This document shows, in pieces, positions 44,883 to 53,852 of a stretch of 64,000 bases of DNA. Positions within the stretch are counted from its first letter, which is position 1. Every line of letters begins with the position of its first letter. The notes under the pieces were generated by a model. The model had not been told where the DNA came from. It was given only the letters and a program-made list of their open reading frames with translations, and did no database searches. Origin of the DNA: Haloterrigena gelatinilytica (GTDB lineage Archaea; Halobacteriota; Halobacteria; Halobacteriales; Natrialbaceae); contig NZ_JABUQZ010000001.1 in assembly GCF_013342145.1 (NCBI RefSeq), positions 744,001 through 808,000 on the forward strand. The letters run 5' to 3'. Both the position numbers and the translations under genes were made by a program.

Positions 44883-45541
44883 TGTCACCGGACGACCACA
44901 CACCCGAGGACCGACGCGACGAATCGAGCGACGACCAGGGCCACTGGCTCACCAGCCTGCTGTCGGCCCTCGAGTGGCTGGACGAGGCCTCCCGCTCCGG
45001 CCGGCGCCGCGGCGACCGGACGACGATCGACTACGACGTCTCGATCCGGACCGGCGACGCCCTCGACGATCGGCGGGAGGTCGATCGGAGCCCGTTCGCC
45101 GCCGGCGGGGACGACCGCGATCGGTTCGAGCGCAGCGAGGAGTCCGACTGGAATCGACCGCGGACGCGCCGCTACCGTCCCGACTCCTCGAGCGGATCGC
45201 CCGCGCCCTCGAGCGACCACCACCTGACGACGCGGGAGGGCGAAGACGAACTGCTCGTCACCGCCGACGTGGCCGGCGCGGATCCGGACGACGTCACCGT
45301 CGGCTTCGACGGCGCGACCCTCGTCGTCGGCGTCGACGGCCGCGAACTCGATCGGATCGACGTCCCGTGGCGCGAGCGAACGGCCGAGGCGACGATCAAA
45401 AACGGCGTGCTCTCCGTGCGGGTCGAACCGGACTCGATCCCCGAGTCGGACGAGAGACCGTCGACGGAGATCGAAACCGAGACCGAGACGACCGAGTCGG
45501 CGACGGACGCGGAGTCCGAGACGGAGGACGACGATGGGTGA
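44882..45541 (+). CDS. gvpH: Gas vesicle protein GvpH, Hsp20-like
   Basis: A 219-aa protein. A charged N-terminal half (about 110 residues) is followed by an alpha-crystallin/Hsp20-like domain (HHLTTREGEDELLVTADVAG, ADPDDVTVGFDGATLVVGVD, and ERTAEATIKNGVLSVRVE) at about residues 115-190. The acidic tail (ETETETTESATDAESETEDD) is low complexity. GvpH stabilises other Gvp proteins as a chaperone in Halobacterium. It overlaps gvpG by 1 nt and the next gene by 8 nt. Confidence 0.9.
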   Translation: MSPDDHTPEDRRDESSDDQGHWLTSLLSALEWLDEASRSGRRRGDRTTIDYDVSIRTGDALDDRREVDRSPFAAGGDDRDRFERSEESDWNRPRTRRYRPDSSSGSPAPSSDHHLTTREGEDELLVTADVAGADPDDVTVGFDGATLVVGVDGRELDRIDVPWRERTAEATIKNGVLSVRVEPDSIPESDERPSTEIETETETTESATDAESETEDDDG

Positions 45542-46520
45542 CGACGCGGCCGACGACGGCGAGACCTTCGACGCCCTCCTCGACGAGGCGGAGGACTGCC
45601 TCGCGAATCTCGACGAGTGTCTCGGCGGCGTCGAGAACATCGACGAACTCGACGACGGGACGCTCGAGACGATCCTCGGCGACGTCGAGACGCTCGTCAA
45701 AGTCGTCCGCGAAACCGAAGACCTGCTCGAGGCGATCGATTTCAGCGAGCTTCCCGAGGCCGTCGACGGCGACGACCTCCTCGCAGCGATCGAGGTCGGG
45801 GACATTCCCGAAGTGCTCGCCGACGAGGACCGGGGCGCGACCGACCTCGTGAACGTCACGCAGCTGTTCCGGGCGATCAACCTGCTGAACGCCTGGGACG
45901 CCACGGATCTCACCGACCTCTGGCGGGAGAAGCGCGAACTCGAGGACGCCGTCGACGAACTCGAAGACGGCGAGGACGCCGGACTGGTCGAAGACGCCAT
46001 CTCGGACGTCGCCGGCGGTGACGACGGCGAGGGCGGCCTGATCGGCGACGACGACGAAGACCTGATCGAGATGGACGCCGGCGACGCGAAGCAGGCGCTG
46101 GGCGACATCGACGTCGCGTCGGATCCGGAGGCCTACCAGGTCGCGATCCAACAGCAGGCGCTGCGGGGAATCGACGCCTTCCGGTCGGCGCTGCTCGAGA
46201 CCCACGAGCAGTTCGAGAAGCTCTACGAGCTCAACCGGGAGAAGATGCGCCGCAAGGACACCAGCACGAACTCCCGGAACCCGACCGCGGCGGCGACGAT
46301 TCCGACCGAGCGCCGCGACCTCGGCGGCGGTGCCCGCTACTCGACGGTGCCACAGGACGTCAAGCTCTCGACGGCGCCCACCCGGAAGCGCATCTACGGC
46401 CGTCGGTTCGAGATCGAACGGGAGAAACAGCGACGACGGAAGAACGACGGACAAGCGGACCAGCAACGGCGCGAGAACGACGACTCGGAGACCCAACAGC
46501 AGCGAGCCACCAATGAGTGA
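45534..46520 (+). CDS. Gene in the gvpI position, 328 aa, not a typical GvpI
   Basis: A 328-aa protein overlapping gvpH by 8 nt. The first 200 residues are acidic and helical, with repeats built around ENIDELDDGTLETILGDVE, LLEAIDFSELPEAVD and DLLAAIEVGDIPEVL. The last 100 residues are basic (TERRDLGGGARYSTVPQDVK, RKRIYGRRFEIEREKQRRRK). GvpI, which occupies this slot in Halobacterium, is short and basic. The basic tail could be GvpI-like, and the acidic part added. I cannot name the family. Position inside the operon suggests an assembly role. Confidence 0.7.
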   Translation: MGDDAADDGETFDALLDEAEDCLANLDECLGGVENIDELDDGTLETILGDVETLVKVVRETEDLLEAIDFSELPEAVDGDDLLAAIEVGDIPEVLADEDRGATDLVNVTQLFRAINLLNAWDATDLTDLWREKRELEDAVDELEDGEDAGLVEDAISDVAGGDDGEGGLIGDDDEDLIEMDAGDAKQALGDIDVASDPEAYQVAIQQQALRGIDAFRSALLETHEQFEKLYELNREKMRRKDTSTNSRNPTAAATIPTERRDLGGGARYSTVPQDVKLSTAPTRKRIYGRRFEIEREKQRRRKNDGQADQQRRENDDSETQQQRATNE

Positions 46521-46674
46521 TACTATGCTACCGAAGGCGATTCGACGGCGACTCGAAGTACTGACGGCCGTCGGGCTGGCGACCGTCTCGCCGCCGACGG
46601 ACCCGACCGGGCCGACGGCCGCGGACGCGACCGATTCGAGGCCACCAGACGGAGGTGAGAGCCGTGGTCGATGA
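46513..46674 (+). CDS. Small protein of the gvp operon
   Basis: A 53-aa ORF starting ATG 46513, overlapping the preceding gene by 8 nt and gvpJ by 11 nt. It begins MSDTMLPKAIRRRLEVLT and is Pro/Thr/Ser-rich after residue 25. No family is recognised. Coupled overlaps support it as coding, but it might just be spacing within the operon. Confidence 0.4.
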   Translation: MSDTMLPKAIRRRLEVLTAVGLATVSPPTDPTGPTAADATDSRPPDGGESRGR

Positions 46675-47257
46675 CTTCCAGCCGAGCCGGCAGAAGGCCG
46701 ACCTCGCGGAGGTCGTCGAGATGCTGCTCGACAAGGGGATCGTCATCAACGCCGACATCGCCGTCTCGATCGGTGACACGCAACTGCTCGGCGTCCAGCT
46801 CCGGGCCGCCATCGCCTCCTTCGAGACCGCGGCCAAGTACGGCCTCGAGTTCCCCGAAGGCACCGACATGCGCCGCGTCGCGGCGGCGGTCGACGACCCC
46901 GAAATCGCCGAGACGGAGCGGCCGAACCCGGTGATCGATCCCACGAGCGGCGTCAACGTCACGCCGGACGAGCGATACGAAGACGAGGAAACGGAGACCG
47001 AGAGCGAGCGCGGCGACTCGAGCGACGACGAGAGCGCGGAGAGCTACGAGATGCCCGACCGCGGGGTCTCCCACCTCGGCGCGCGGCCGGATCCGGCCCG
47101 GCCGACCCGCGGCGGGTTCGATCTGCTCAGCGACGATTCCGACGGTGACGGCGAGAACGAAACGGAATCCGACGGCGACGAGGACGCCGATTCAACCGAG
47201 AACGGCGGCGGCGAGGAAGTAGAAGCGGAAGCGACGAACGCGGAGGACGAATCATGA
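46664..47257 (+). CDS. gvpJ: Gas vesicle protein GvpJ
   Basis: A 197-aa GvpA-related minor shell protein. The core ([59 protein letters not shown]) is typical. The remaining 100 residues are an unusually long acidic tail ([17 protein letters not shown] and [16 protein letters not shown]). GTG 46664 is chosen since the Shine-Dalgarno GGAGGTGA at 46651-46658 is properly spaced; GTG 46655 in frame is inside that site. Halobacterium GvpJ is near 114 aa, so this is a much longer form. Confidence 0.88.
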   Translation: MVDDFQPSRQKADLAEVVEMLLDKGIVINADIAVSIGDTQLLGVQLRAAIASFETAAKYGLEFPEGTDMRRVAAAVDDPEIAETERPNPVIDPTSGVNVTPDERYEDEETETESERGDSSDDESAESYEMPDRGVSHLGARPDPARPTRGGFDLLSDDSDGDGENETESDGDEDADSTENGGGEEVEAEATNAEDES

Positions 47258-47598
47258 CGCAGATCGACGTCGGCGACGGCGAGGACGCGCGCCAGGGGCT
47301 GGTCACGCTCGTCGTCACCGTCGTGGAGATCCTGATGGACGCCTTAGAGCGCGAGGCGGTTCGTCGCATGGAGTCGGGAGATCTCGCCGACGAGGAGATC
47401 GAACGGCTCGGCGAGCAGCTCGCGACGATCGAGGCGGAGATCGAGCAGCTCAAGGAAGACGAGGGGATCGAGGACGGCGTCGACGACCTGCGCGGCGACT
47501 TAAACGGGCTGGTCAACGACGCGATCGAACAGCTACACGGCGAGCCGCGGGCCACCAGCGAGCCCGGCTACTCCGTGCTCGGAGGTGAGGACGAATGA
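47254..47598 (+). CDS. gvpK: Gas vesicle protein GvpK
   Basis: A 114-aa helical protein ([42 protein letters not shown], coiled-coil EQLKEDEG region). It starts inside the gvpJ stop (ATGA overlap) and overlaps gvpL by 4 nt. It is an accessory protein needed for gas vesicle assembly. Confidence 0.92.
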   Translation: MTQIDVGDGEDARQGLVTLVVTVVEILMDALEREAVRRMESGDLADEEIERLGEQLATIEAEIEQLKEDEGIEDGVDDLRGDLNGLVNDAIEQLHGEPRATSEPGYSVLGGEDE

Positions 47599-48545
47599 GC
47601 TCCGGGCGATCTAACGACCGGCTCGAGGACATCGCAGACGCCGAGCGCATCGACGAGCTCGATGGCGTCGACGATTTCGACGACCTTCAGGACGCCGTCG
47701 ACGACGCGGTTCCCGAGATCGACGACGGGCGGTACCTCTACTGTATCGTCCGGGCCGACGAGGGCGCGACGCTCGAGACGACCGGCGTCGACGGCGAACC
47801 CGTCTCGATCGTGGTCGCCGACGGCATCGGCGCGGTCGTCCACGAGACGGACGGGATCTACGACTCGGCCGACCTCGCGCAGGTTCGGCGCTGGCTCGTC
47901 CGCCACCAGACGGTCGTCGACGAGGCCGCCCAGGAGTTCGGCACGCCCGTGCCGTTCCAGTTCGACACGATCCTCCGGGGCGGCGACGAGGCCGTCCGCG
48001 AGTGGCTCCGCGAGGAGTCGGACACGCTCGACCGCGCGCTCTCGGGACTGGCCGGCCACTGGGAGTACCGCGTCGAGGTCGTCGAGATCGACCCCGTCGA
48101 CGACGAGGCGCTGATCGAACGGGACGAGCGCCTGCAGGAACTCGCCGACCGGATCGACGACTCCGGCTCGGGAACGTCGTTCCTGCTCGAGAAGAAACTC
48201 GAGCAGCGCCTGACCGAGCTGCGGGCGGCCCGCCGCGAGTCGATCACGGCCGATTTACGGGACCGACTCGCGGACGCCGCGCGGGAGGTCCACAGCCTCG
48301 AGCGGTCGCCGACGGCGTCGCTCTCGGACGACGTCGCCGACGAAGCCGAGCAACGCGACGGCGAAACGCTCTGTCGACTGACGCTGCTCGCCCACGAGGA
48401 CGAGGAGTCGGCGATCGGCTCGATCCTCGACGACGTGGCGGACCACGACGGCTTCGAGGTCCGGTTTACGGGGCCGTGGCCGCCGTACACGTTCGCGCCG
48501 GAACTGGGCGGCGACGAATCGACCGATACCCAGCCACACGCATGA
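47595..48545 (+). CDS. gvpL: Gas vesicle protein GvpL
   Basis: A 316-aa GvpL/GvpF-family protein. [57 protein letters not shown] and the end [17 protein letters not shown] are family segments. An acidic N-terminal extension of about 45 residues precedes the domain. GvpL binds other accessory proteins during vesicle initiation. Shine-Dalgarno GGAGGTGA (47581-47588) precedes ATG 47595. It overlaps gvpM by 4 nt. Confidence 0.92.
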   Translation: MSSGRSNDRLEDIADAERIDELDGVDDFDDLQDAVDDAVPEIDDGRYLYCIVRADEGATLETTGVDGEPVSIVVADGIGAVVHETDGIYDSADLAQVRRWLVRHQTVVDEAAQEFGTPVPFQFDTILRGGDEAVREWLREESDTLDRALSGLAGHWEYRVEVVEIDPVDDEALIERDERLQELADRIDDSGSGTSFLLEKKLEQRLTELRAARRESITADLRDRLADAAREVHSLERSPTASLSDDVADEAEQRDGETLCRLTLLAHEDEESAIGSILDDVADHDGFEVRFTGPWPPYTFAPELGGDESTDTQPHA

Positions 48546-49000
48546 GACCGCGAAAGGACGAAGAGACGCTCGTCGACGTGCTCGACGTGGTGCTCAGGGA
48601 CGGCGCCGTCCTCCGAGCGGACGTCATCGTCTCGGTCGCGGGGATCCCGCTGGTCGGCCTCAAGCTCACGGCCGCCATCGCCGGCATGGAGACGATGACC
48701 GAGTACGGGTTCTTCGAGGAATGGGACGTCGAACGCCGGCAGACGGCGATCACCCGTCGGCAACACAAGAAAAAGCGAAAGCGAAAACGGAAGCGGAAAC
48801 GAGCGCCCGACGAACTCGAGCGGCTCACGGTCGGATCGACGCCGGAGGGCGAGCGCGATCGCGACCGAGATCGAGACGACGAAGCCCCTCGAGACCGCGC
48901 CGAGGAACGGTCTCGCGGCGACGACGGAGAGCAGTCCCGAACGGAGGACGAGCGATCGGACGACGATGCTACCGAGCGGTCCCGAGCGGACGACGAGTGA
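48542..49000 (+). CDS. gvpM: Gas vesicle protein GvpM with long charged tail
   Basis: A 152-aa GvpA-related minor protein. The core (KDEETLVDVLDVVLRDGAVL, RADVIVSVAGIPLVGLKLTA, AIAGMETMTEYGFF) is typical; Halobacterium GvpM is about 84 aa. The tail has a run of Lys-Arg (QHKKKRKRKRKRKRAP), encoded by a tandem AAGCGA/AAACGG-like repeat, and then Arg-Asp repeats (ERDRDRDRDDE). This tail is basic where GvpJ has an acidic tail. Last gene of the operon. Confidence 0.9.
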   Translation: MRPRKDEETLVDVLDVVLRDGAVLRADVIVSVAGIPLVGLKLTAAIAGMETMTEYGFFEEWDVERRQTAITRRQHKKKRKRKRKRKRAPDELERLTVGSTPEGERDRDRDRDDEAPRDRAEERSRGDDGEQSRTEDERSDDDATERSRADDE

Positions 49001-49081
49001 GACGCCTCGAGCGTCCGTTTCGGGAAGCGCAACCGTACCAGTGGGCCGAACCGAACGGGATCGACGGCCGGTCGCCGTCGC

Positions 49082-49297
49082 TCAGGCGTGCTTCGGTCGT
49101 TCCGTGGTGAGTTCGACGTCGCCGGTGACGTCCTCCGTGTCGTGGTCTTCGTCGTAGATGTACTGACCGGTGGCCCCGCAGAGCGTACACTCGTACGTCT
49201 CGGAGATCTCGTTGATCATCTCCCCGTCCTCGAAGTAGACGCGGCTCTGCGTTATCTGCAGGAATTGGGCGGTCTCGCAGTTACTGCAGGTGATCAT
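49082..49297 (-). CDS. Small zinc-ribbon protein
   Basis: A 71-aa protein with two CxxC knuckles: ITCSNCETAQFLQI near the start and YECTLCGATGQYIYDEDHD in the middle. A strand pair between them (SRVYFEDGEMINEISETYE) completes a zinc ribbon. Haloarchaea have many such mini zinc proteins, mostly of unknown function. It is convergent with gvpM. Confidence 0.7.
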   Translation of the reverse strand: MITCSNCETAQFLQITQSRVYFEDGEMINEISETYECTLCGATGQYIYDEDHDTEDVTGDVELTTERPKHA

Positions 49298-49606
49298 ATC
49301 CGATCGAAGGCCACGACCGGTTGTAGTTATCCGGCTTGTAACCGAAAGTGGAACCGATCTATGCGCTTCTTACCGACGATTTGACAGCCGACCTGGCGTC
49401 GGCCGGAGCGGTTCGACAGCCGATCCGAGAACCGAGCCGTTCCCGCCCGTAATAACTGCATAACCGACCGACTGCGCCGGGTTTCAGCGACCCGGTATAA
49501 CGATATTAGCGACCGAAAAACTGCGTTCCATCGATCGTTCCACGGCGGTATGTCGTCACTTCCAGCCACGGCAACCGTTGGTCCGGCGTTTCGCTCGAGT
49601 CGCGAC
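49298..49606. other. Intergenic stretch with one hairpin
   Basis: No gene is supported. The inverted repeat CCGGGT (49477-49482) and ACCCGG (49490-49495) with a 7-nt loop, followed by an A+T-rich run (TATAACGATATTAG), could end transcription of the dehydrogenase gene to its right or be a regulatory site. Otherwise nothing is seen. Confidence 0.4.
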
Positions 49607-50623
49607 TCACTCCGCGGTCGGCACGTCGATCCGCTCCCCGGTTCGGGCCGCCTCGTAGGCCGCTTCCGTCAGCGCGGTCACCCGGAGGGCGTCCCGTGCC
49701 GTCGCCGGCGGCTCGTCGCCGGTCCGGACGCTCTCGAGGAAGGCCTCGGCGCGGGTCTGCTCGGTCCGGGCGTCGATGTAGGGCTCGTACTCGCCCGCGT
49801 CGCCGTCGATTTCGGTGACGGTTCGAGAGCCCCACTGGCGCCCCTCGAGGTAGACGGCGCCGTCGTCGTCCCAGCAGTGGATGTGTTCCCGAACCGAGGG
49901 GGCGTCGCCGTGAAAGGAGAAGGTCCCCGTGGCGCCGCCGGCGAACCGGACGTCGAGGTGTGCCCGACTGTCGACCCGCTCGTCGTCGTCGTGGAAGTCC
50001 ATGCTCGCCGCGACGGACTCGGGTTCGAGGCCGGTCGTCCAGAGGACGCCGTCGAGGACGTGGCTCCCGGTGTCGTAGAGGAAGCCGCCCCCCGAGAGGT
50101 CGGGGTCGAGCCGCCAGGTCCCCCGCGAATCCTCGATCCAGTCCTGGGTGATCGACGCGGTCAGCCAGTTCGGCGGCGCGCCCTCGAAGCGCTCTCTGGC
50201 GGTCCGGAACGCGGTCTGGAGGTGGCGCTGGTAGCCGACCATCAGCGTCTCCGCGGACCGTTCGGCCCGCTCCGCGAGGTCGCGTGCGCGCTCGAGGTCC
50301 GTGGTCAGCGGTTTGTCGCAGTAGACGTGACAGCCGGCCTCGAGGGCCGCGACGACCTGCTCGTAGTGGAGCGTGTGGGGCGTGCCGACGAGGACGGCGT
50401 CCAGCGCGGCGTCCTCGAGCATCGTCGGGTAGTCGGCGTACCGCTCGGCGTCGGGAACGTCGAACGAGTCGCCGATCTCCGCGAGCCGCTCCGTATCGAG
50501 GTCACAGAGCGCCTGTACGGTCACATCACCGTGTCGGTGAAACTGCCCGCCGACGGTCGTTCCGATGTATCCGAGCCCGACGATTCCGAGCCGAAGCGGC
50601 TCCTCGAAGCTGTCCTCGTGCAT
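49607..50623 (-). CDS. Gfo/Idh/MocA-family dehydrogenase
   Basis: A 338-aa NAD(P)-dependent oxidoreductase with Rossmann motif GIVGLGYIGTTVGGQF, YCDKPLTTDLERA (the EKP motif appears as DKP), and a C-terminal region with GGFLYDTGSHVLDGVLW (catalytic Asp-x3-His). Distinct from the one at 18045. The substrate is probably a cyclitol or sugar. Stands alone with its own upstream region. Confidence 0.84.
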   Translation of the reverse strand: MHEDSFEEPLRLGIVGLGYIGTTVGGQFHRHGDVTVQALCDLDTERLAEIGDSFDVPDAERYADYPTMLEDAALDAVLVGTPHTLHYEQVVAALEAGCHVYCDKPLTTDLERARDLAERAERSAETLMVGYQRHLQTAFRTARERFEGAPPNWLTASITQDWIEDSRGTWRLDPDLSGGGFLYDTGSHVLDGVLWTTGLEPESVAASMDFHDDDERVDSRAHLDVRFAGGATGTFSFHGDAPSVREHIHCWDDDGAVYLEGRQWGSRTVTEIDGDAGEYEPYIDARTEQTRAEAFLESVRTGDEPPATARDALRVTALTEAAYEAARTGERIDVPTAE

Positions 50624-51059
50624 GGACCGCTAGACGGGAAACGGGCTCAATTATCTTCGCCCGTCGTGGGCTCCGTGAACCGGGTTCGGACGACTTCGAC
50701 CTCCGGGCGGCGATTTCGGCGGCGTTGGGGTTCGAAACAGCCGGGTTAGCCGCCGACTGTCAACTGTTTGGGGAGACTACTGGCGGCCAAGCGCCTGCAT
50801 AACAATGGGTGACACTGGCATTGCACCGGTTGCGGGGAAGACAACCCCGCCGGGTACGCGCTCAACCGAGACGACGCGCTGACCAGTCGATTGCGTGCGT
50901 TCGTGCCCGGATCGCTCGGAAGTGGACTCGCCCCCGCTTCGAGTGAGCTCATGTCTCTCACGCCAGGGCGGGTTCCCGCCCCCGCCCGGGTTTCCGAAAC
51001 CGATACCGCGACCGGTAACGGCTCCCGTACCGATAGAGCGGCCGCCTTCTCCGAACCGT
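50624..51059. other. Gene-free segment with hairpins and a zinc-ribbon-like remnant
   Basis: No complete gene. Rightward codons from 50816 to 51073 stay open but follow a stop and have no start; they begin HWHCTGCGEDNPAGYAL and would suit a small zinc-ribbon protein with the second knuckle lost. Hairpins: GCGGGG (50832-50837)/CCCCGC (50845-50850) and GGGCGGG-TT-CCCGCCC (50966-50981). The rest looks like neutral DNA. Confidence 0.35.
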
Positions 51060-52121
51060 TCAGAACTCGGTGACGACCGGAATGCCGACCGTCTCGTAGT
51101 CGTCCATCGAGGCCAGCGTCTCCGGCAGGTCGTCGAGCGAGAGCCGCTCGCCGATGATCTTGCTCGGCTCGAGGGTCCCCTGTGCGATCAGCTTGAACAG
51201 TTCCTCGTAGCGGACCAGCGGCATGCCGAAGGAGCCGTGGAAGTCGATCTCCTGCATCGTCATGACGTCGACGGGCAGTTCGATCTGTCCTTCCTCCTCG
51301 CCGGTCGTCAGGCCGACCTGCACGTGGCTGCCCCGCGTGCCGAGGCTGTTGACCGAGTTCGTACAGGTCTCGGCGACGCCCAGCGCGTCGATGGAGACGT
51401 CTGCGCCGCCGTCGGTGATCGCCTGAACCTCTCGGGCCGCGCTGTCGACCTCGGTCACGTCGATCGTCTCGCGAGCGCCGAGCTCCGCGGCGCGCTCGAG
51501 TTTGTCGTCGACGAGGTCGATCGCGATCGGATGGGCGCCCAGCGCGTTCGCGATGTGGATCGCGGAGAGGCCGACGCCGCCGCAGCCGTGGACGGCCACC
51601 CAGTCGCCGGGGCGGAGGTCGGCGCGGTCGGCCAGCGCGTGGTAGGCGGTCATAAAGCGGCAGCCGAGACCCGCCATCTCGTCGTACGCGACGGTTTCTG
51701 GCAGCTCGACGCAGTTGAAGTCGGCTTCCCGAACCGGGAACGCCTCCGCGAACGCGCCCTGGGAGTACTCCGACAGTCCGAGCGGAATCACCGTCTCGCA
51801 GTTGTTCGCCCGCCCCTCGCGGCAGTGCGGACAGCTCCCGTCGCCGAGGTGGAAGGGGACGGCGACCCGGTCGCCGACCTCGAGGGTCTCGACGTCGGAC
51901 CCGACCTCGGAGACGACGCCGGCCGGTTCGTGGCCGAGGATCTGCCCCTCCGGGACCCCCGCGCCGATCCAGCTCCAGTCGCCCTGCCAGGCGTGCCAGT
52001 CGCTGCGACAGACGCCGCAGGCCTCCGTCTCGACGACCACCTGATCCGGCTGCGGTTCCGGATACGACACGTCCTCGATCGCCAGCGGTTCCCCGTGTTC
52101 CTCGATGACGGCTGCTCGCAT
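51060..52121 (-). CDS. Zinc-dependent alcohol dehydrogenase (MDR)
   Basis: A 353-aa medium-chain dehydrogenase with both zinc sites complete. Catalytic ligands are Cys in ACGVCRSDWHAW and the His-Glu of GHEPAG. The structural zinc loop reads GSCPHCREGRANNC. The nucleotide-binding motif VHGCGGVGLSAIHIANALG is intact. It should oxidise alcohols or aldehydes with NAD(P)+. ATG 52121 (MRAAVIEEHG) is used; an upstream in-frame ATG at 52148 would add nine residues. Confidence 0.88.
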   Translation of the reverse strand: MRAAVIEEHGEPLAIEDVSYPEPQPDQVVVETEACGVCRSDWHAWQGDWSWIGAGVPEGQILGHEPAGVVSEVGSDVETLEVGDRVAVPFHLGDGSCPHCREGRANNCETVIPLGLSEYSQGAFAEAFPVREADFNCVELPETVAYDEMAGLGCRFMTAYHALADRADLRPGDWVAVHGCGGVGLSAIHIANALGAHPIAIDLVDDKLERAAELGARETIDVTEVDSAAREVQAITDGGADVSIDALGVAETCTNSVNSLGTRGSHVQVGLTTGEEEGQIELPVDVMTMQEIDFHGSFGMPLVRYEELFKLIAQGTLEPSKIIGERLSLDDLPETLASMDDYETVGIPVVTEF

Positions 52122-52199
52122 GCCACCTAGTTCCGCCGGACGCCACAAAAGTTTATGAGAAATACCCGGAACGGAAACGTGTAATCGGTTTATTCGGGC

Positions 52200-52598
52200 T
52201 CAGGCGAGCAGTTCCGCGCTCTCCGCGGAGAGTTCGACGGTGACGTCCTGTCGCGTCTGGTCGCTGATCTGATCGATGTTCCGCGTCAGCACCTCGAGGA
52301 CGTCCTCCGGTTCGGGGTAGACCAGCAGGTTCCCGTCTCCGTCTTCCATCACCAGTTGCGTGTCCGCCAGCGTTACCTGATCGTTCTCGATGTGGGCGAC
52401 GATGGCCGGCAGGGCCTCCGCGCCGCCGACGTCGCCCTCCTCGACCTTCGCGATGTACAGCGAGTCGAGTCCGATCAGGTCCTTGTACTCGCGGACGCGC
52501 TCGGCGCAGGCGACCATATCGCGCGTGATCGCGGTCTTTCCCTCGTTGCCGTGGGTCCCCTCGTAGCAGTGTTTGCAGACGCGGAGTTCCATGCGCAT
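52200..52598 (-). CDS. Conserved small protein with CxxC motif
   Basis: A 132-aa acidic protein starting MRMELRVCKHCYEGTHGNEG (CxxC and a His). The rest is compact alpha/beta (ERVREYKDLIGLDSLYIAKV, ALPAIVAHIENDQVTLADT, LVYPEPEDVLEVLTRNIDQI). ATGs at 52598 and 52592 are both possible. A long Arg-rich open frame upstream in the same phase is not coding. No function recognised. Confidence 0.65.
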   Translation of the reverse strand: MRMELRVCKHCYEGTHGNEGKTAITRDMVACAERVREYKDLIGLDSLYIAKVEEGDVGGAEALPAIVAHIENDQVTLADTQLVMEDGDGNLLVYPEPEDVLEVLTRNIDQISDQTRQDVTVELSAESAELLA

Positions 52599-52819
52599 AC
52601 GCTGTCGTTCGATATCATCCCGCAAGGGGGTTTCGCAGGCGACGGCGTCAGTCACGCGCGATTTGATAAGTCGGTGAGACGTCCCGAACCGTAATCGATC
52701 GGTACCGGTCCTCGCGACTGACCGCTCGAGACGAGCGAGAGCGTCTAAAACGACATTGATCCAGTATATTCCTCGTTTTGGGGACGGTATTGAAGTCCGT
52801 CCGCGCGTACGTTGTGACG

Positions 52820-52942
52820 ATGGTACGGGAGCATCCGGCGCGCGTCCTTCGGGTCGACCGCGCGACTCCGGTTCCGACGGCGGACGGTCCGGTGTCCGAG
52901 GGCGAATCGGAGCCGCCCACGGAGGTGAGCGACGGTGACTGA
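52820..52942 (+). CDS. Possible 40-aa leader ORF
   Basis: ATG 52820 opens a 40-codon frame (VREHPARVLRVDRATPVPTA and an acidic end) that overlaps the next gene by 8 nt. The next gene's Shine-Dalgarno lies inside it. The overlap pattern suggests translational coupling, but it is short and has no family match. Confidence 0.3.
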   Translation: MVREHPARVLRVDRATPVPTADGPVSEGESEPPTEVSDGD

Positions 52943-53723
52943 CCGGATCGATCTCGACGACCTCGAGACCGATACCGAGGAAGCGGAGGAGACGGGGAAC
53001 CGGGGCGACTGGCTGTGGCGCGACGACGGGGCGACGGAGCCGGCGGACGAACCCGATTCGCCAGCGGCGGGAACGACGGAAGGGACGGCAGACGCAGATC
53101 CGGCGACCGAGACGGGAGACGACGGCGCGGAGACGGACGGCCCGGACCGCGCGCCGGCTCCGCACGTCCCCAAGACGGACGAGAGCACGCCCGTCGGGAT
53201 TCCGACCGAGGGCTCCGGATCGAGCGGATCGACGGGGACGACGGCGGGAGCGAGCGACCGGGGAACCGAGTCGATGCGACCGATGGGTGCGGCGCCGTCG
53301 GAGACGTCGAACGCGGCGGACGCCGCCGAGCCGGCGTCGGGCCCCCACGGCGGCGGCGCCGACGAGATGACGACGGCGATCACCTACGGCGCGCTCCGCC
53401 GACTCGAGCACCCGGCGGCGGTCGTCGCGGACGCCGCCGGCTGGAGCGACTGGGTCGGCATCGTCGGCGACGTTCCCGCTCACGTGATCCAGAAGTTCCA
53501 GCGCGACCGCGGGATCGACGTCGACTTCTTCAACGGCACCGGGACCGGCCCCGGCGAACGCCTCGCCGCGATCGACCGTAACTCGATGTTCTACGCCGAT
53601 CGGATGGTCGTCGTCGGACTCGCGGGCGAGGACGACCCCATCGCCGAGGCGGCCGACTGGGAGTTCGTCCCCCTCGAGACGGCGGCCGAGAAGGCCGACT
53701 GGAAACTCGCGGACGCCGAGTGA
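52935..53723 (+). CDS. Acidic hypothetical with C-terminal conserved domain
   Basis: A 262-aa protein starting at GTG 52935, 6 nt after GGAGGTGA (52921-52928). The first 140 residues are disordered and acidic (Thr/Asp/Glu/Gly). The last 120 residues form a compact domain (MTTAITYGALRRLEHPAAVV, AAGWSDWVGIVGDVPAHVIQ, FYADRMVVVGLAGEDDPIAE). No catalytic motif is recognised. It may be one of several haloarchaeal proteins with this domain. Confidence 0.7.
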   Translation: MTDRIDLDDLETDTEEAEETGNRGDWLWRDDGATEPADEPDSPAAGTTEGTADADPATETGDDGAETDGPDRAPAPHVPKTDESTPVGIPTEGSGSSGSTGTTAGASDRGTESMRPMGAAPSETSNAADAAEPASGPHGGGADEMTTAITYGALRRLEHPAAVVADAAGWSDWVGIVGDVPAHVIQKFQRDRGIDVDFFNGTGTGPGERLAAIDRNSMFYADRMVVVGLAGEDDPIAEAADWEFVPLETAAEKADWKLADAE

Positions 53724-53852
53724 GGCGGTCCCGTTCGGTCGCCTCGAGGCGGCCGGGTAAGCGGTTTCGGTCCACGGATCAGCGTCGGCGACAGTTCGGT
53801 TCGAGAACCGGTGGCGTAGGGAATTTTTACCGTGGCCGTGGTGCTTGTTCGC

